From Leptolyngbya sp. PCC 6406 (lineage in GTDB: Bacteria; Cyanobacteriota; Cyanobacteriia; Phormidesmidales; Phormidesmidaceae), in contig NZ_KI913949.1 in the NCBI RefSeq assembly GCF_000332095.2, positions 4,301,048 to 4,365,047 on the forward strand: a DNA stretch of 64,000 bases. The letters run 5' to 3'. Each line of letters opens with the position of its first letter. The first letter of the stretch is position 1. Positions 53,050 through 63,811 of this stretch are shown here, one piece after another. Position numbers and translations under genes: made by a program. The notes under the pieces were generated by a model that worked only from the letters and a program-made list of their open reading frames with translations, was not told the origin of the DNA and ran no database searches.

Positions 53050-53460
53050 CTAGGCTCCTCGTCTCAAGGCAGATTCGACTTGTTTGAACTCCTGAGCTAG
53101 ACGCTGCTTGAGTTTTTCGGGAAAGGGACGGTTGGGATAGGAACTGTAGTGACCTGCGATCGCATTCAGAGCCGTAGTGACAGTGGTGAAGGAACTGAGG
53201 CCCGACACCGCCGCATCACGACGATAGCGGGAAGCAAAGTCATTGATGATGGCTCGGGTCTCGGCTTGGACCTCGGTTTTGTTGGGAGCATCATCGGGGA
53301 GATTAATAGCTGTCCGCAGACCCTCAATCAGCGTCAAGGTGTCTTGAGAATAGTTTCCGGTAATTTGGCCGCTAACCCCGGAACTGCTGCACCCAGAGAG
53401 GCCGAGCACAGCGACCAAGGCTAGGGCAACGATACGAGCAAAAACTTGTTTCATATTCAT
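53050..53460 (-). CDS. psb27: Photosystem II assembly/repair lipoprotein Psb27
   Basis: A 136-residue lumenal lipoprotein that binds CP43 in PSII assembly and repair intermediates. Signal helix with lipobox VLGLSGC (C24), then the four-helix domain containing SQDTLTLIEGLRTAINLPDD, AIINDFASRYRRDAAVSGL, FTTVTTALNAIAGHYSSYPN and KLKQRLAQEFKQVESAL. Full length. Two close ATG codons at the start. Confidence 0.95.
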   Translation of the reverse strand: MNMKQVFARIVALALVAVLGLSGCSSSGVSGQITGNYSQDTLTLIEGLRTAINLPDDAPNKTEVQAETRAIINDFASRYRRDAAVSGLSSFTTVTTALNAIAGHYSSYPNRPFPEKLKQRLAQEFKQVESALRRGA

Positions 53461-53591
53461 AACGACGTTGATAGATAGGTTAAATGCGGATTAGAGCAAG
53501 GTGCGATAGAGCAAAGCCAAAACGCTTTCCGAGTCTCTTAGTAATATTACCGTGCCAGGGGATCCGGTCCCCTCAGCTAGGCGGGCCAGCG

Positions 53592-55394
53592 CTAGGCAGG
53601 ATAAATCCGAAGGCGGCGGTTGGGCTCGTCTCCAAAGCTGAGGGATTTGAGGCGATAGTGTTCCGCCAGTTCGTGCTGCATCTTTCGAATTCGGGCAGAC
53701 CGGGGCAAGAGTTCCACCGGTTGCCCCTTGGGGATGACAATTTGTTCCACTGCTAGCCGTGCTTCCTCTAGCGCTTCCAGCTCATCGGCATCTCCCTTGG
53801 GGCTGAATAGCTCTAGGTTGACCCCTGGCTGGATTGTTCCCTCTTCCAGATCCAAGAGGCGTTGGAGCGATCGCACAAGCTGGGGCATGCTATTAGACTT
53901 CACCGTGTGAATGGGAATGTGGCGGGCCTTGGCGACGTGACGTAATTTGACATGGTTTTTGACATGGGATCGTAGGGCTAACACCGCATCTGCCATTTCT
54001 AAATCTTTGGTCAAGAGCACAGGCAATTGCAAGGTACGAATCACCTGATCCAGTTGATGGCGACTCAGCCCGTAGGGATAGATTCGGAGAATGTCCTCAC
54101 CATTGGGGCCGACGGGGGCATCCTCCGGCAGTAGCGTGGCGATCTGGGCAGGGGATGAGGCTAGGGGTGGGGCTCCGATGGTGTCTTCCAATAGGGAAGC
54201 AAAGGTCTGCTGTTCGGGGGATAAGGCCGGAGCAGCCAAGGAGGCTGGAGGCGGAAGGGGTGTCATTCGTCCCGCTGCCCGCCAGCCGCTCGGACTCAGG
54301 CGTTCGGCCCGAGGAACTAACGTAGGCTGGGAGCCATCGGGCAGTTCATGGGTAATGGTGACCCGCCCATTTTCGGCAGTTTCCCTGACCTGGGCAGCGG
54401 GGGGACGCCCCCGGAGGAGGTTGTCCACGGTGTTCGCGACCTCTTCGTGGATCACCCAACGTTGCCGCTCTAGCATTTCTACGGCGATATCAAAGGTGGG
54501 GGGCGCTTTGCGTTCTAGAACACTCTTTTGGCTACCACGACGACGGGCCTCGTCGTCCCCCAGGGTGACAGACTGGATGCCCCCAACTAGATCTGAGAGG
54601 GTGGGGTTTTTAATCAGGTTCTCCAAACGGTTACCATGGGCGGTCCCCACCAGTTGTACCCCCCGCTCAGCAATGGTGCGGGCCGCTGTGGCCTCTAACT
54701 CGGTGCCAATCTCATCGATCACAATCACTTCGGGCATGTGGTTTTCCACGGCTTCGATCATGACTTGGTGCTGCAATTCTGGCTGAGCAACCTGCATCCG
54801 ACGGGCACGTCCAATGGCGGGATGGGGAATGTCTCCATCTCCGGCAATTTCGTTGGAGGTGTCGATGATCACCACTCGCTTTTGCAGGTCATCTGCTAAA
54901 ACCCGCGCAATTTCTCGCAGGGCGGTGGTTTTGCCCACGCCGGGGCGTCCCAACATGAGGATCGAGCCGCCGGTTTCAATTAGATCGCGGATCATGCCAA
55001 TGGTGCCAAATACCGCTCGCCCTACCCGGCAGGTGAGGCCGATGATGTCACCAGAGCGGTTACGGATGGCACTGATGCGGTGCAGGGTTTGCTCAATGCC
55101 TGCCCGATTGTCGCCACCGAAGTAGCCGACCCGTTCAATACAGTGCTGTAATGTCTCCTGGGAGACCACAGATTCCCCCAGGTACTCAGCTCCGTTGGGA
55201 AAACGGGCTTCGGGTCGCCGTCCTAAATCCAGCACGACTTCAATGAGCTGATCTCGGTGGGGATGGACCTCTAGTTGCGATCGCAATAGGTTAGGCAAAA
55301 TTGCCAGCAACTGTACCATGTCCTCTCCTGGAGCCGGGGTAGCAGCGGCATCGTCTGAGGAGGGGGAAACGGGAATGGAATCGGGATTGACCAT
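53592..55394 (-). CDS. Ycf45-like AAA ATPase with R3H domain
   Basis: A 600-residue protein: SpoIIIAA/Ycf45-type ATPase with Walker [10 protein letters not shown] (149-157), conserved [20 protein letters not shown], Walker B VIVIDEIG; a linker rich in Pro (about 370-420); a small domain; and a C-terminal R3H single-stranded nucleic acid-binding module (about 540-600) ending in [17 protein letters not shown]. Conserved in cyanobacteria and as plastid ycf45 in algae. Precise role unknown. Upstream of psb27 on the same strand. Confidence 0.88.
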   Translation of the reverse strand: MVNPDSIPVSPSSDDAAATPAPGEDMVQLLAILPNLLRSQLEVHPHRDQLIEVVLDLGRRPEARFPNGAEYLGESVVSQETLQHCIERVGYFGGDNRAGIEQTLHRISAIRNRSGDIIGLTCRVGRAVFGTIGMIRDLIETGGSILMLGRPGVGKTTALREIARVLADDLQKRVVIIDTSNEIAGDGDIPHPAIGRARRMQVAQPELQHQVMIEAVENHMPEVIVIDEIGTELEATAARTIAERGVQLVGTAHGNRLENLIKNPTLSDLVGGIQSVTLGDDEARRRGSQKSVLERKAPPTFDIAVEMLERQRWVIHEEVANTVDNLLRGRPPAAQVRETAENGRVTITHELPDGSQPTLVPRAERLSPSGWRAAGRMTPLPPPASLAAPALSPEQQTFASLLEDTIGAPPLASSPAQIATLLPEDAPVGPNGEDILRIYPYGLSRHQLDQVIRTLQLPVLLTKDLEMADAVLALRSHVKNHVKLRHVAKARHIPIHTVKSNSMPQLVRSLQRLLDLEEGTIQPGVNLELFSPKGDADELEALEEARLAVEQIVIPKGQPVELLPRSARIRKMQHELAEHYRLKSLSFGDEPNRRLRIYPA

Positions 55395-55461
55395 AACCTC
55401 AGGGGTAGAACAGACTCACGGGGCCAGGAAACGCTCGGACCAGTTCACCTTGAGAGTTTTT

Positions 55462-55559
55462 CAGCTAAATACTTACTCCCAGATTTGAGCAGAGACCCCA
55501 GCGTGAATTCGTCAGAGTGACGCCTGTAGGCCAACCCAGGGAATGATTGGTTAGATGGA
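55462..55559 (+). repeat. CAGCTAAA/CCCAGAT repeat, copy 3
   Basis: About 98 bases matching 47955-48055: CAGCTAAA, CTCCCAGATTTGAG, AGCGTGAA, AACCCAGGGAATGATTG. Lies between ldpA stop and the Ycf45-like gene. Confidence 0.65.
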
Positions 55560-55576
55560 AGACTCCCAGGAAGATT

Positions 55577-56950
55577 TCAGGGGGGCAAGGTTGGGGCTCG
55601 GGGGTATTGCTCTGAACGGCGGCGGGGGCGAGATCCGGAGGAATCTGGGGGCATCTCTTCCCATTCCTGGGGTTGCAAAGGAGCTGATGCTAGCGTCTTT
55701 AAGGGTGCCACTAGACATCTAGCTTGGCGCACTGATTGCGTGAGCAAGTCCGGCATCTGCTCTAACATCTGCGGCTCTACAGAGTACTCTACAGAGCATG
55801 GCGAAATTCCTAGAATATTTTGGCCTAAGCCTGTTAGGTCTATATCCCCGGCACCGCTAGAGCTAAGGCTACGAGTTCCAGCCTCTAGCTGATTTAATAA
55901 GGGCGTCAACAACTGGCGAGCATAGCCGCCGTAGGCAACACCACCAAAGCTGGGGCAGGGTAAAGATCCTAGCTGCTGGGATGCGGTGCGCCAACCCAGC
56001 ATCCGTAGTTTAGCGACTGTCTGAGCATTGGTCCCCCCCGCCAACTGCACATAGCCCGGTGGCCCCTGATCCAACATCTGCTGACCATAGCGTAAGGCCG
56101 CGTGGGTTGTACCCACCCCAATATCACCACTCATGGGACGTCCGTCCGCTTGCCATAGCAGCGGGATAGATAAGGGTTCTAGCCAGCGATACAGCGTCCA
56201 GAGATAATCAACAACCCCAGGACCATAGGGGCAACTAATGGACAGCAGTTTGAGAGAGCCCGTATGGGGACGAATAATCTGCCACAGCTTTCGAAACTGT
56301 TCGGCGTGGCCGACCTGGGTGTGAATCTCAACCGCATCTACTGCCGACAACAGTTGAGCGGCCATGTCGCCCAAGGATACTCGAAAGGCTCGGGTGGTAA
56401 TGTTCTGGGGAGGGCAGACGGGGAGACAACGTCCGCAACCGTAGCAGCTACTCTCCCTGACCCCACCTACTCCGACCCAGGGCGTTACGTGTATAGCCGC
56501 CGTTGGACAAATGGCCTCGCAGGGACGCGGGCAGGTGGGCGGACAGTGGGTGGCATCAAAGGTTGCCTTACGGAAATGGGGATCATCCCCATCGCTTAAG
56601 CTCACCATCAGCCAGGGGCTATGATCTTGGTCCTGGTTTGGTGATTCCGACTGCCCCGCCAGCGAACCGGGCCAACTGACGGTGAGAGGGTCGGTGAAAG
56701 GGGTTTGAGGATTTTCTAATAGGGGAAAGGCTGAATCAAGCGGGGAGAGCGTACGGGCAACCTGAAGTGCCTCCCGTACTACCGCCAGCACTGAGGGATC
56801 CGGCGCGACATCAATACAGTCTGCCCCCGCAAGGGCGTAGGCCAATGCCAGACTGCGGATGGCAGGAAGATCCTGATAGCTGGCCCCGCAAATGAGCTTG
56901 AACCAGCGGCCTTCCTTTAAGGAGTTCAAGGGATGATGATGCTCACTCAC
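55577..56950 (-). CDS. ldpA: Light-dependent period protein LdpA-like Fe-S protein
   Basis: A 457-residue protein with two 4Fe-4S motifs: C136, C140, C144, C148 in CPPTCPRPCEAICP and C169, C172, C175, C179 in CYGCGRCLPVCP. N-terminal SLKEGRWFKLICGASYQDLP and ALAGADCIDVAPDP are typical. In Synechococcus LdpA adjusts the circadian period by sensing redox state. Here it lies just downstream of ndhN (47 bases), a conserved cyanobacterial pair next to rplC. Confidence 0.9.
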   Translation of the reverse strand: MSEHHHPLNSLKEGRWFKLICGASYQDLPAIRSLALAYALAGADCIDVAPDPSVLAVVREALQVARTLSPLDSAFPLLENPQTPFTDPLTVSWPGSLAGQSESPNQDQDHSPWLMVSLSDGDDPHFRKATFDATHCPPTCPRPCEAICPTAAIHVTPWVGVGGVRESSCYGCGRCLPVCPPQNITTRAFRVSLGDMAAQLLSAVDAVEIHTQVGHAEQFRKLWQIIRPHTGSLKLLSISCPYGPGVVDYLWTLYRWLEPLSIPLLWQADGRPMSGDIGVGTTHAALRYGQQMLDQGPPGYVQLAGGTNAQTVAKLRMLGWRTASQQLGSLPCPSFGGVAYGGYARQLLTPLLNQLEAGTRSLSSSGAGDIDLTGLGQNILGISPCSVEYSVEPQMLEQMPDLLTQSVRQARCLVAPLKTLASAPLQPQEWEEMPPDSSGSRPRRRSEQYPRAPTLPP

Positions 56951-56997
56951 CCCTTTATGCTAGTATCTTCCACAAAATTTGACGAGGTTTAGGCAGC

Positions 56998-57471
56998 CTA
57001 ACTCGCGATCGCATGGGGTAAAGGCTGCCAGCTAAAGACGCGATCGCCCCCAACCTCCAGCACCACCTTAAGTTGAGGAATTTGCTGAGGCAGCATAGCC
57101 AGGTAACCTAACTCTTGCTGAGAGAGGATATGGCCCTCCAGCAGCCACAGCACTAAGCCCTTAGCGTTAGCCCCCAGGGACTCCATGCGGTAGGTCACCA
57201 GAGGAGGCACAAAGTAGGTATGGCCAACCGCTGCCGATTGCCCCACGGTTTTCTTACCCAAGTGGGCAGGTCGCACACCATGAACATCCGTTAAATAGGC
57301 CGATAGATCCCCCAAACCTCGGGCAGTCAGGTTCAGGGTTTCATACCCCGCTGCCCGTAGTCGCCGCTGGTATCGCCCCTCAAACCCGCCCTCCAGAGGA
57401 GCAAGCACCGCTAGAGCACCAGCAGCCTCTAGATCCCGAACAAATTTCTTCCCAATGATTACTAGAGCCAT
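56998..57471 (-). CDS. ndhN: NDH-1 subunit N
   Basis: A 157-residue peripheral-arm subunit specific to cyanobacterial/plastid NDH-1, used in respiration and cyclic electron flow around PSI. MALVIIGKKFVRDLEAAGAL, YQRRLRAAGYETLNLTARGL, HTYFVPPLVTYRMESL and a C-terminal LPHAI region identify it. ATG at 57471 chosen; nine extra codons upstream are not conserved. Confidence 0.95.
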   Translation of the reverse strand: MALVIIGKKFVRDLEAAGALAVLAPLEGGFEGRYQRRLRAAGYETLNLTARGLGDLSAYLTDVHGVRPAHLGKKTVGQSAAVGHTYFVPPLVTYRMESLGANAKGLVLWLLEGHILSQQELGYLAMLPQQIPQLKVVLEVGGDRVFSWQPLPHAIAS

Positions 57472-57912
57472 GGCTGCTCCATCTAGACAAATCCCCAAAA
57501 CTTTCCCATAAAGATTCTACATTGGGAACGGGGGGAAGTTGGAAGTGGGGAGGCGTCCTCAATCATCTCCACAAAAAGCTAGACATTCTCCGGCAGACTG
57601 TGTAAGATGTTTAATTGTCGCCGAAAACAGAAACTGGTGATTCATCTCACCAAGTCTGGGCGACAGATAATGCCTCTTATGGCTTTCAATGCCAAAGAAA
57701 CGACAGGGACTTAACTCTAACGGGTGGTTCCCAAGTTCCAACGGGATGGAGTTTTGCTGAGGCGGAGTCAGGGTTAGAAACATGAGGCTTGGCAATTGCC
57801 AGCCAACTGTTTTCATGGGCTGAATGATTGTATTTAAGGATCAATCATTTAGTTTGGTTTGCTGTCCTATGCAGCTCAATCTTGTCGTGCGCAACAACGG
57901 GGAAGGGTAGCC
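57472..57912. other. Divergent leader region between ndhN and rplC
   Basis: About 440 bases. Contains GGCTTGGCAATTGCCAGCC (near-palindrome, 57786-57804) and the hairpin AATGATTG/CAATCATT (57823-57849) in the rplC leader. Such structures may serve r-protein autoregulation. No gene was found. Confidence 0.5.
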
Positions 57913-58551
57913 GTGTCAGTTGGGATTCTCGGTACAAAGCTGGGTATGACCCAGATTTTTGATGAGGAAGGGAATGCAATTCCTGTCACGGTGATCCAGG
58001 CAGGTCCCTGTGTAGTCACTCAGATTAAAACAGTGCAAACCGATGGCTACACCGCCATCCAAGTCGCCTACGGCAACGTGGCTGAAAAAGCGTTAAATAA
58101 GCCTGAACTGGGCCATTTAGCGAAGGCTGGCTCCACACCGATGCGCCATCTTAAGGAGTATCACGTAGATAGTCCTGATGCCTTTGAACTGGGGCAAGCC
58201 ATTACGGCGGAACAGTTCGAGGCAGGACAACTGGTAGACGTCAGCGGCACCAGTATTGGTAAGGGGTTTGCCGGGTATCAGAAACGTCATAATTTCAGCC
58301 GAGGCCCCATGGCCCACGGTTCTAAAAACCATCGCCAACCCGGTTCTATTGGAGCCGGTACTACCCCTGGTCGGGTATATCCCGGCAAGCATATGGCAGG
58401 GCGTTTGGGCGGCGAAAAAGTTACCACCCGCAAGATCACCGTGGTGCGTGTGGATAGCGATCGCAACCTGCTGGTGGTCAAAGGTACGGTTCCCGGTAAA
58501 GCCGGAACCCTCCTAAGCATTGCCCCCGCCAACCTAGTGGGCAAGAAATAG
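57913..58551 (+). CDS. rplC: Ribosomal protein uL3
   Basis: A 212-residue L3: [63 protein letters not shown] at 57913 is the start, with GGAAGGG before it; the frame is open upstream from 57859 but those codons are not L3-like. First gene of the S10-type operon. Confidence 0.97.
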   Translation: MSVGILGTKLGMTQIFDEEGNAIPVTVIQAGPCVVTQIKTVQTDGYTAIQVAYGNVAEKALNKPELGHLAKAGSTPMRHLKEYHVDSPDAFELGQAITAEQFEAGQLVDVSGTSIGKGFAGYQKRHNFSRGPMAHGSKNHRQPGSIGAGTTPGRVYPGKHMAGRLGGEKVTTRKITVVRVDSDRNLLVVKGTVPGKAGTLLSIAPANLVGKK

Positions 58552-58606
58552 CAACCGCCGCTGTTGCAGACGCAAGACGGGCCAACGCATTTAGAGAGAC
58601 AGAGTC

Positions 58607-59239
58607 ATGGTTGAGTGTGTTATTCGAGATTGGCAGGGCGGCGAGGTTGGCACCACCTCCTTGGAGCTGAAGACAGCCAAACCTGAAAATGCAGCCCACA
58701 TCGTCCACCGAGCCTTGGTGCGTCAGATGAACAACGCCCGTCAGGGCACCCTGTCCAGCAAAACTCGGGCCGAGGTTCGAGGAGGTGGACGCAAGCCTTG
58801 GCGACAAAAAGGGACCGGGCGTGCCCGAGCAGGTTCCAATCGCTCACCTCTTTGGAAAGGTGGCGGTGTCACCTTTGGTCCTAAGCCCCGTGATTTCAGC
58901 GTCAAGATGAACCGCAAGGAACGTCGGCTGGCATTACGGACCGCTCTTCTGGGACGGGCTGAAGACATGGTTGTCGTTCAGGAATTTTCTGAGCAGCTTC
59001 CTCGCCCGAAAACTAGAGAACTCGTTAGCGCCCTAGGCCGCTGGGGGGTGTCCAGCGATCAGAAGGTACTGCTAATCGTGACAGAGCGGGATGAAATGGT
59101 GCAGTTGTCTGCTCGTAACCTCTGCAACGTCAAGCTCATCTCCGCTACCAACCTAAACGTGTACGACTTGCTGGCAACGGATCGCCTCGTGGTAACGGCA
59201 ACGGCACTGGAGAAAATTCAGGAGGTTTATGGTGACTAA
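58607..59239 (+). CDS. rplD: Ribosomal protein uL4
   Basis: A 210-residue L4: [58 protein letters not shown]. Overlaps rplW by 11 bases. Confidence 0.97.
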   Translation: MVECVIRDWQGGEVGTTSLELKTAKPENAAHIVHRALVRQMNNARQGTLSSKTRAEVRGGGRKPWRQKGTGRARAGSNRSPLWKGGGVTFGPKPRDFSVKMNRKERRLALRTALLGRAEDMVVVQEFSEQLPRPKTRELVSALGRWGVSSDQKVLLIVTERDEMVQLSARNLCNVKLISATNLNVYDLLATDRLVVTATALEKIQEVYGD

Positions 59240-59537
59240 TACAACTGATATTGCCAAATTGGCCGATATCATCCGTCGCCCCATCGTGACCGAAAAAGCC
59301 ACCCTAATGCTGGAGAACAACCAGTACGTTTTTGAAGTCACCGCCAAGGCCCGGAAACCAGAGATCAAGGCCGCGATTGAAGGGCTGTTTGAAGTCAAAG
59401 TCACTGGCATCAGCACCATGAACCAGCCTCGCAAGCGGCGGCGCATTGGTCGCTCCGAGGGCTATCGATCCACCTACAAGCGGGCGGTAGTCACCCTAGC
59501 ACAAGGCGATTCCATTCCTCTCTTCCCTGACCTGTAG
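59229..59537 (+). CDS. rplW: Ribosomal protein uL23
   Basis: A 102-residue L23: [40 protein letters not shown], and a basic tail [15 protein letters not shown] lies inside the end of rplD before the ATG. Confidence 0.97.
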   Translation: MVTNTTDIAKLADIIRRPIVTEKATLMLENNQYVFEVTAKARKPEIKAAIEGLFEVKVTGISTMNQPRKRRRIGRSEGYRSTYKRAVVTLAQGDSIPLFPDL

Positions 59538-59596
59538 TGCCGTCTACAGCGACTTCGATTCCAGCAACCGGCGCAGTTTATTGAGTGAGTTGACCC

Positions 59597-60460
59597 ATGG
59601 GCATCCGATCCTATCGGCCATATACCCCCAGTACCCGCGAACGGACAGTCTCAACATTTAGTGAGATTACCCGCAGCGAACCTGAAAAATCACTAACGAT
59701 TTCGGTGAGCCGTCCCAAAGGACGGAATAACCGAGGGGTAATTACCTGCCGTCACCGGGGCGGTGGCCATAAACGGCTCTATCGCATCATCGATTTTCGC
59801 CGCAACAAGTACAACGTTCCGGCCAAAGTCGCTGCCATTGAGTACGACCCCAACCGTAATGCTCGTATTGCCCTCCTGCACTACCAGGACGGAGAAAAGC
59901 GTTACATTCTTCACCCCCACAACCTAGCGGTAGGCACCACAATTATTGCTGGGCCTGATTCTCCCCTTGAGGTGGGCAATGCCCTCCCCCTCTACAAGAT
60001 TCCCTTAGGAACTCTGGTTCACAATGTGGAGCTACAGCCCGGTAAAGGGGGACAAATCGTCCGAGCCGCTGGCACCTCCGCCCAAGTGGTGGCTAAAGAG
60101 GGAGACTATGTCACCCTCAAACTGCCCTCCACAGAAGTACGAATGGTCCGGCGGGAGTGTTACGCCACCCTCGGGCAAGTGGGCAACATCGACGCCCGCA
60201 ATATCACGCTAGGTAAGGCGGGGCGTAAGCGCTGGCAGGGCCGTCGTCCCGAAGTTCGAGGCAGTGTCATGAACCCTGTAGACCACCCCCATGGGGGTGG
60301 TGAAGGTCGAGCACCCATTGGCCGAAGTGGTCCGGTTACCCCCTGGGGTAAACCTGCCCTAGGCTACAAGACCCGCAAGAAGAAAAAAGCCAGTAGCGCC
60401 CTCATCGTGCGGCGACGGCGGCGGGTTTCTAAGCGGGGTCGGGGCGGTCGTAACGCTTAG
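59597..60460 (+). CDS. rplB: Ribosomal protein uL2
   Basis: A 287-residue L2: [39 protein letters not shown], and the peptidyl-transferase loop [18 protein letters not shown] with the conserved His. Basic C-terminus. Confidence 0.98.
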   Translation: MGIRSYRPYTPSTRERTVSTFSEITRSEPEKSLTISVSRPKGRNNRGVITCRHRGGGHKRLYRIIDFRRNKYNVPAKVAAIEYDPNRNARIALLHYQDGEKRYILHPHNLAVGTTIIAGPDSPLEVGNALPLYKIPLGTLVHNVELQPGKGGQIVRAAGTSAQVVAKEGDYVTLKLPSTEVRMVRRECYATLGQVGNIDARNITLGKAGRKRWQGRRPEVRGSVMNPVDHPHGGGEGRAPIGRSGPVTPWGKPALGYKTRKKKKASSALIVRRRRRVSKRGRGGRNA

Positions 60461-60499
60461 GTCAATCACCATTAAAACTGCAAGGGTAAGAAAAGGGCT

Positions 60500-60778
60500 A
60501 TGTCTCGTTCGCTGAAAAAAGGACCATTCGTTGCCGATCATCTAATGCGTAAGGTAGAAACCCTGAACGCCAAAGGTGAAAAGCAAGTCATCAAGACTTG
60601 GTCACGGGCCTCCACCGTGTTGCCCCAAATGATTGGTCACACCATTGCCGTCCACAACGGTCGTCAACATGTGCCGGTCTATGTCACAGAGCAAATGGTG
60701 GGCCATAAGCTAGGCGAGTTTGCACCGACTCGCACCTTCCGGGGTCACTCTAAAAGTGACAAAAAAGCACGTCGATAG
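60500..60778 (+). CDS. rpsS: Ribosomal protein uS19
   Basis: A 92-residue S19: [56 protein letters not shown]. Three bases before the possible GTG start of rplV. Confidence 0.98.
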   Translation: MSRSLKKGPFVADHLMRKVETLNAKGEKQVIKTWSRASTVLPQMIGHTIAVHNGRQHVPVYVTEQMVGHKLGEFAPTRTFRGHSKSDKKARR

Positions 60779-60796
60779 TTAGTGAGTCAAAGTCCA

Positions 60797-61165
60797 ATGG
60801 CTGTTGGTACTACGCCTGTTCAGGTCAAAGCGATCGCTCGCTACATCCGCATGTCGCCCCACAAGGTGCGTCGGGTACTTGACCAAATCCGAGGGGTTTC
60901 CTATCGAGAAGCCCTCATCATGCTGGAATTCATGCCCTACCGGGCCTGTGATCCTGTGCTCAAGGTCTTACGCTCCGCTGTGGCAAACGCCGAGAACAAC
61001 AATGGATTGGAGCCCGCTGACCTAGTTGTTAGCGAAGCCTACGCCGATGCCGGACCGGTCTTGCGCCGTTTCCGTCCCCGAGCCCAAGGACGGGCCTTCC
61101 AGATCCGCAAGCCTACTTGCCATATCACGATCGCGGTAGCGCCCAGCGAATCTGAAAACGGCTAG
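60797..61165 (+). CDS. rplV: Ribosomal protein uL22
   Basis: A 122-residue L22: [63 protein letters not shown] at 60797 fits related N-termini; a GTG at 60782 would add five residues. Confidence 0.96.
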   Translation: MAVGTTPVQVKAIARYIRMSPHKVRRVLDQIRGVSYREALIMLEFMPYRACDPVLKVLRSAVANAENNNGLEPADLVVSEAYADAGPVLRRFRPRAQGRAFQIRKPTCHITIAVAPSESENG

Positions 61166-61228
61166 GACTACCCTCCCGTCACCGTCCAACTTTATCCATT
61201 CAAACTGTCATCGTCAGAGGAACTACGC

Positions 61229-61960
61229 GTGGGACAGAAGATTCATCCAACTGGCTTTCGCCTCGGGGTTATTCAGGAACACCGTTCCCGTTGGTATGCC
61301 GATGGACAACGGTACCCTGAGCTACTGCAAGAGGACTATCGAATCCGTCAGTACGTCGAGAAGAATCTGAGCAACGCTGGGATCTCCGACGTTCGTATTG
61401 AGCGCAAAGCTGAGCAAATCGACCTAGAAGTTCGCACAGCTCGCCCTGGGGTGGTTGTGGGCCGAGGCGGCAGCGGCATTGAAGCTCTACGGGTAGGGCT
61501 TCAGCAGGTTCTGCAGGATTCCAGTCGGCAAATCCGCATCAATGTGGTTGAGGTGACTCGGGTTGATGCCGACGCCCCCTTGGTTGCCGAATATATCGTG
61601 CAGCAGCTAGAACGACGGGTGGCCTTCCGTCGAGTAGTGCGTCAAACTCTACAGCGCTCTCAGAGAGCCGGGGTAGAAGGCATCAAAATTCAGGTCAGCG
61701 GGCGCTTGAATGGGGCTGAAATTGCCCGAACCGAGTGGACTCGCGAAGGGCGAGTTCCGCTTCATACCCTCCGGGCAGATGTGGATTATTCCTATCGCAC
61801 AGCCCAAACGACCTATGGCGTTTTAGGGGTGAAGGTATGGATCTTCCGGGGCGAGATCATCCCAGGCCAAGAAAGTCAGGCTCCGGCTGGTGCAGATCAG
61901 CCCAGGCGGCGACAGCCCAAGCGGCGACAGCAGTTTGAAGATCGCTCGAATGAGTCGTAA
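61229..61960 (+). CDS. rpsC: Ribosomal protein uS3
   Basis: A 243-residue S3: [22 protein letters not shown] motif [34 protein letters not shown]. Start is GTG at 61229. The Arg/Gln-rich tail [11 protein letters not shown] is normal for cyanobacterial S3. Confidence 0.97.
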   Translation: MGQKIHPTGFRLGVIQEHRSRWYADGQRYPELLQEDYRIRQYVEKNLSNAGISDVRIERKAEQIDLEVRTARPGVVVGRGGSGIEALRVGLQQVLQDSSRQIRINVVEVTRVDADAPLVAEYIVQQLERRVAFRRVVRQTLQRSQRAGVEGIKIQVSGRLNGAEIARTEWTREGRVPLHTLRADVDYSYRTAQTTYGVLGVKVWIFRGEIIPGQESQAPAGADQPRRRQPKRRQQFEDRSNES

Positions 61961-62034
61961 GACCCTTTGAGGACCGTTTTGGGAGTCGTTCTTTCGTTTC
62001 TACAGCAGCGTTACGGGCAACAAGAGTAAAAGCC

Positions 62035-62454
62035 ATGCTAAGTCCTAGAAGAACAAAATTTCGGAAGCAGCACCGGGGCCGAATGCGCGGAATGGCGCAG
62101 CGAGGCAGCACCCTCAATTTTGGGGATTTTGCGCTTCAGGCTACGGAGCCCTCATGGCTGACCTCTCGACAAATTGAGGCGGCACGACGAGCGATGACTC
62201 GCTATGTTCGTCGGGGCGGCAAAATCTGGATTCGTGTTTTTCCAGACAAGCCCGTAACCATGCGGCCAGCAGAAACCCGAATGGGTTCTGGTAAGGGAAA
62301 TCCTGAGTTTTGGGTGGCGGTGGTGAAGCCTGGTCGAATTATTTTTGAAATTGCTGGGGTTCCTGAAGAAACGGCGCGAGAAGCCATGCGACTTGCAGCC
62401 TTTAAACTCCCCTTCAAAACCAAAGTTATTGCCCGTCAATCGGAGGAATCCTAA
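62035..62454 (+). CDS. rplP: Ribosomal protein uL16
   Basis: A 139-residue L16: [59 protein letters not shown]. Complete; 3 bases before rpmC. Confidence 0.98.
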   Translation: MLSPRRTKFRKQHRGRMRGMAQRGSTLNFGDFALQATEPSWLTSRQIEAARRAMTRYVRRGGKIWIRVFPDKPVTMRPAETRMGSGKGNPEFWVAVVKPGRIIFEIAGVPEETAREAMRLAAFKLPFKTKVIARQSEES

Positions 62455-62457
62455 GCC

Positions 62458-62724
62458 ATGGCTTTATCCAAAATGGATGACATTCGTCAACTCAGTGACC
62501 AAGAAGTGGTTGATGAGATTGCGGCAACGAGACGGCGGCTGTTTGATTTGCGTTTTCAAAAGGGCATTCGTCAGCTCAAAACGGGTTTCCACCAATTCAA
62601 GCAAGAGCGCCATCGACTTGCCCAGTTGATGACCCTCCAGCGGCAACGACAACTAGCGACAACGGCAGAGACAAATAATGTTTCGACAGTGGCAGCGGAT
62701 ACTGCTGAAGTCCAACAGGCATAG
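62458..62724 (+). CDS. rpmC: Ribosomal protein uL29
   Basis: An 88-residue L29: MDDIRQLSDQEVVDEIAATR, RRLFDLRFQKGIRQLKTGFH. The tail beyond residue 60 (Gln/Thr/Ala-rich) is longer than in most bacteria. Confidence 0.95.
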   Translation: MALSKMDDIRQLSDQEVVDEIAATRRRLFDLRFQKGIRQLKTGFHQFKQERHRLAQLMTLQRQRQLATTAETNNVSTVAADTAEVQQA

Positions 62725-62738
62725 GAATAAGGTGAGAT

Positions 62739-62990
62739 ATGGCGGTAAAAGAACGGATCGGGTTGGTCGTCAGCGATAAGATGCAAAAAACGGTGGTTGT
62801 CGCTGTGGAAAACCGAGTTCCCCATCCTAAGTACGGCAAGATTGTGGTGCAGACGAAGCGATATAAGGCCCATGATGAGGAAAATTCCTGTCAGGTCGGC
62901 GATCGGGTCCGCATTCGAGAAACTCGCCCCCTCAGTCGCACTAAGCGGTGGGTGATTGCCGATGTACTCGATCGGGCATCCCAGGTCTAA
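62739..62990 (+). CDS. rpsQ: Ribosomal protein uS17
   Basis: An 83-residue S17: [60 protein letters not shown]. Complete. Confidence 0.97.
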   Translation: MAVKERIGLVVSDKMQKTVVVAVENRVPHPKYGKIVVQTKRYKAHDEENSCQVGDRVRIRETRPLSRTKRWVIADVLDRASQV

Positions 62991-63008
62991 GTTAGGAAGG
63001 TAAAAGCG

Positions 63009-63374
63009 GTGATTCAGCAAGAAACCTATCTCAATGTGGCCGACAACAGTGGTGCCCGTAAGCTTCTATGCATTCGGGTGCTGGGTGGCAACCGCCGCTA
63101 TGCCGGTGTCGGTGATGTGGTAATCGCAGTAGTCAAAGACGCGATTCCCAACATGGCAGTAAAAAAGTCCGACGTGGTGCGGGCAGTCATTGTCCGGACT
63201 AAAAAAGGGCTACGGCGCAGTAGCGGTATGAGTATTCGCTTTGACGATAATGCCGCCGTCCTCATCAACAATGATGGTAACCCTCGGGGAACTCGGGTCT
63301 TCGGCCCCGTCGCTCGGGAACTGCGCGATAAAAGCTTTACCAAGATCGTTTCGTTAGCGCCGGAGGTGCTGTGA
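63009..63374 (+). CDS. rplN: Ribosomal protein uL14
   Basis: A 121-residue L14: [63 protein letters not shown] start. Stop TGA overlaps the rplX ATG. Confidence 0.98.
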   Translation: MIQQETYLNVADNSGARKLLCIRVLGGNRRYAGVGDVVIAVVKDAIPNMAVKKSDVVRAVIVRTKKGLRRSSGMSIRFDDNAAVLINNDGNPRGTRVFGPVARELRDKSFTKIVSLAPEVL

Positions 63375-63721
63375 TGCCCAAACGCGGAAGTGCGCCTGTG
63401 CGCCATACAATCCACGTCAAAAAGGGGGATACGGTCCAGGTCATTACGGGCCGGGACAAGGGTAAGGTTGGCGAGGTGATGAGTGTCATCACTAAAACTA
63501 GCAAGGTAATAGTGAAGGGCGTCAACATTCGGACCCGCCATGTCAAACCTAAGCAAGAAGAGGAGTCTGGACAAATTGTGACGGAGGAGTTTCCTATCCA
63601 CAGCTCCAACGTTATGCTCTACTCCGAAAAACAGAAGGTAGCCAGCCGGGTCTGTCATACCTTTACGGAGGACGGGCGAAAGGTACGCATGTTGAAGAAA
63701 ACTGGCGAGATCATCGATTGA
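63374..63721 (+). CDS. rplX: Ribosomal protein uL24
   Basis: A 115-residue L24: [20 protein letters not shown] (KOW motif), [23 protein letters not shown] at 63374 within TGATG overlap; a GTG one codon earlier is also possible. Confidence 0.96.
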   Translation: MPKRGSAPVRHTIHVKKGDTVQVITGRDKGKVGEVMSVITKTSKVIVKGVNIRTRHVKPKQEEESGQIVTEEFPIHSSNVMLYSEKQKVASRVCHTFTEDGRKVRMLKKTGEIID

Positions 63722-63811
63722 GCCCCATTTCTATCAACAGCTTGGGTGTAGAGAGGTTGATTTTTGATAGCGTTCCTGACCAAGCCCAGGAACATCGCGA
63801 GGACATCTGCT

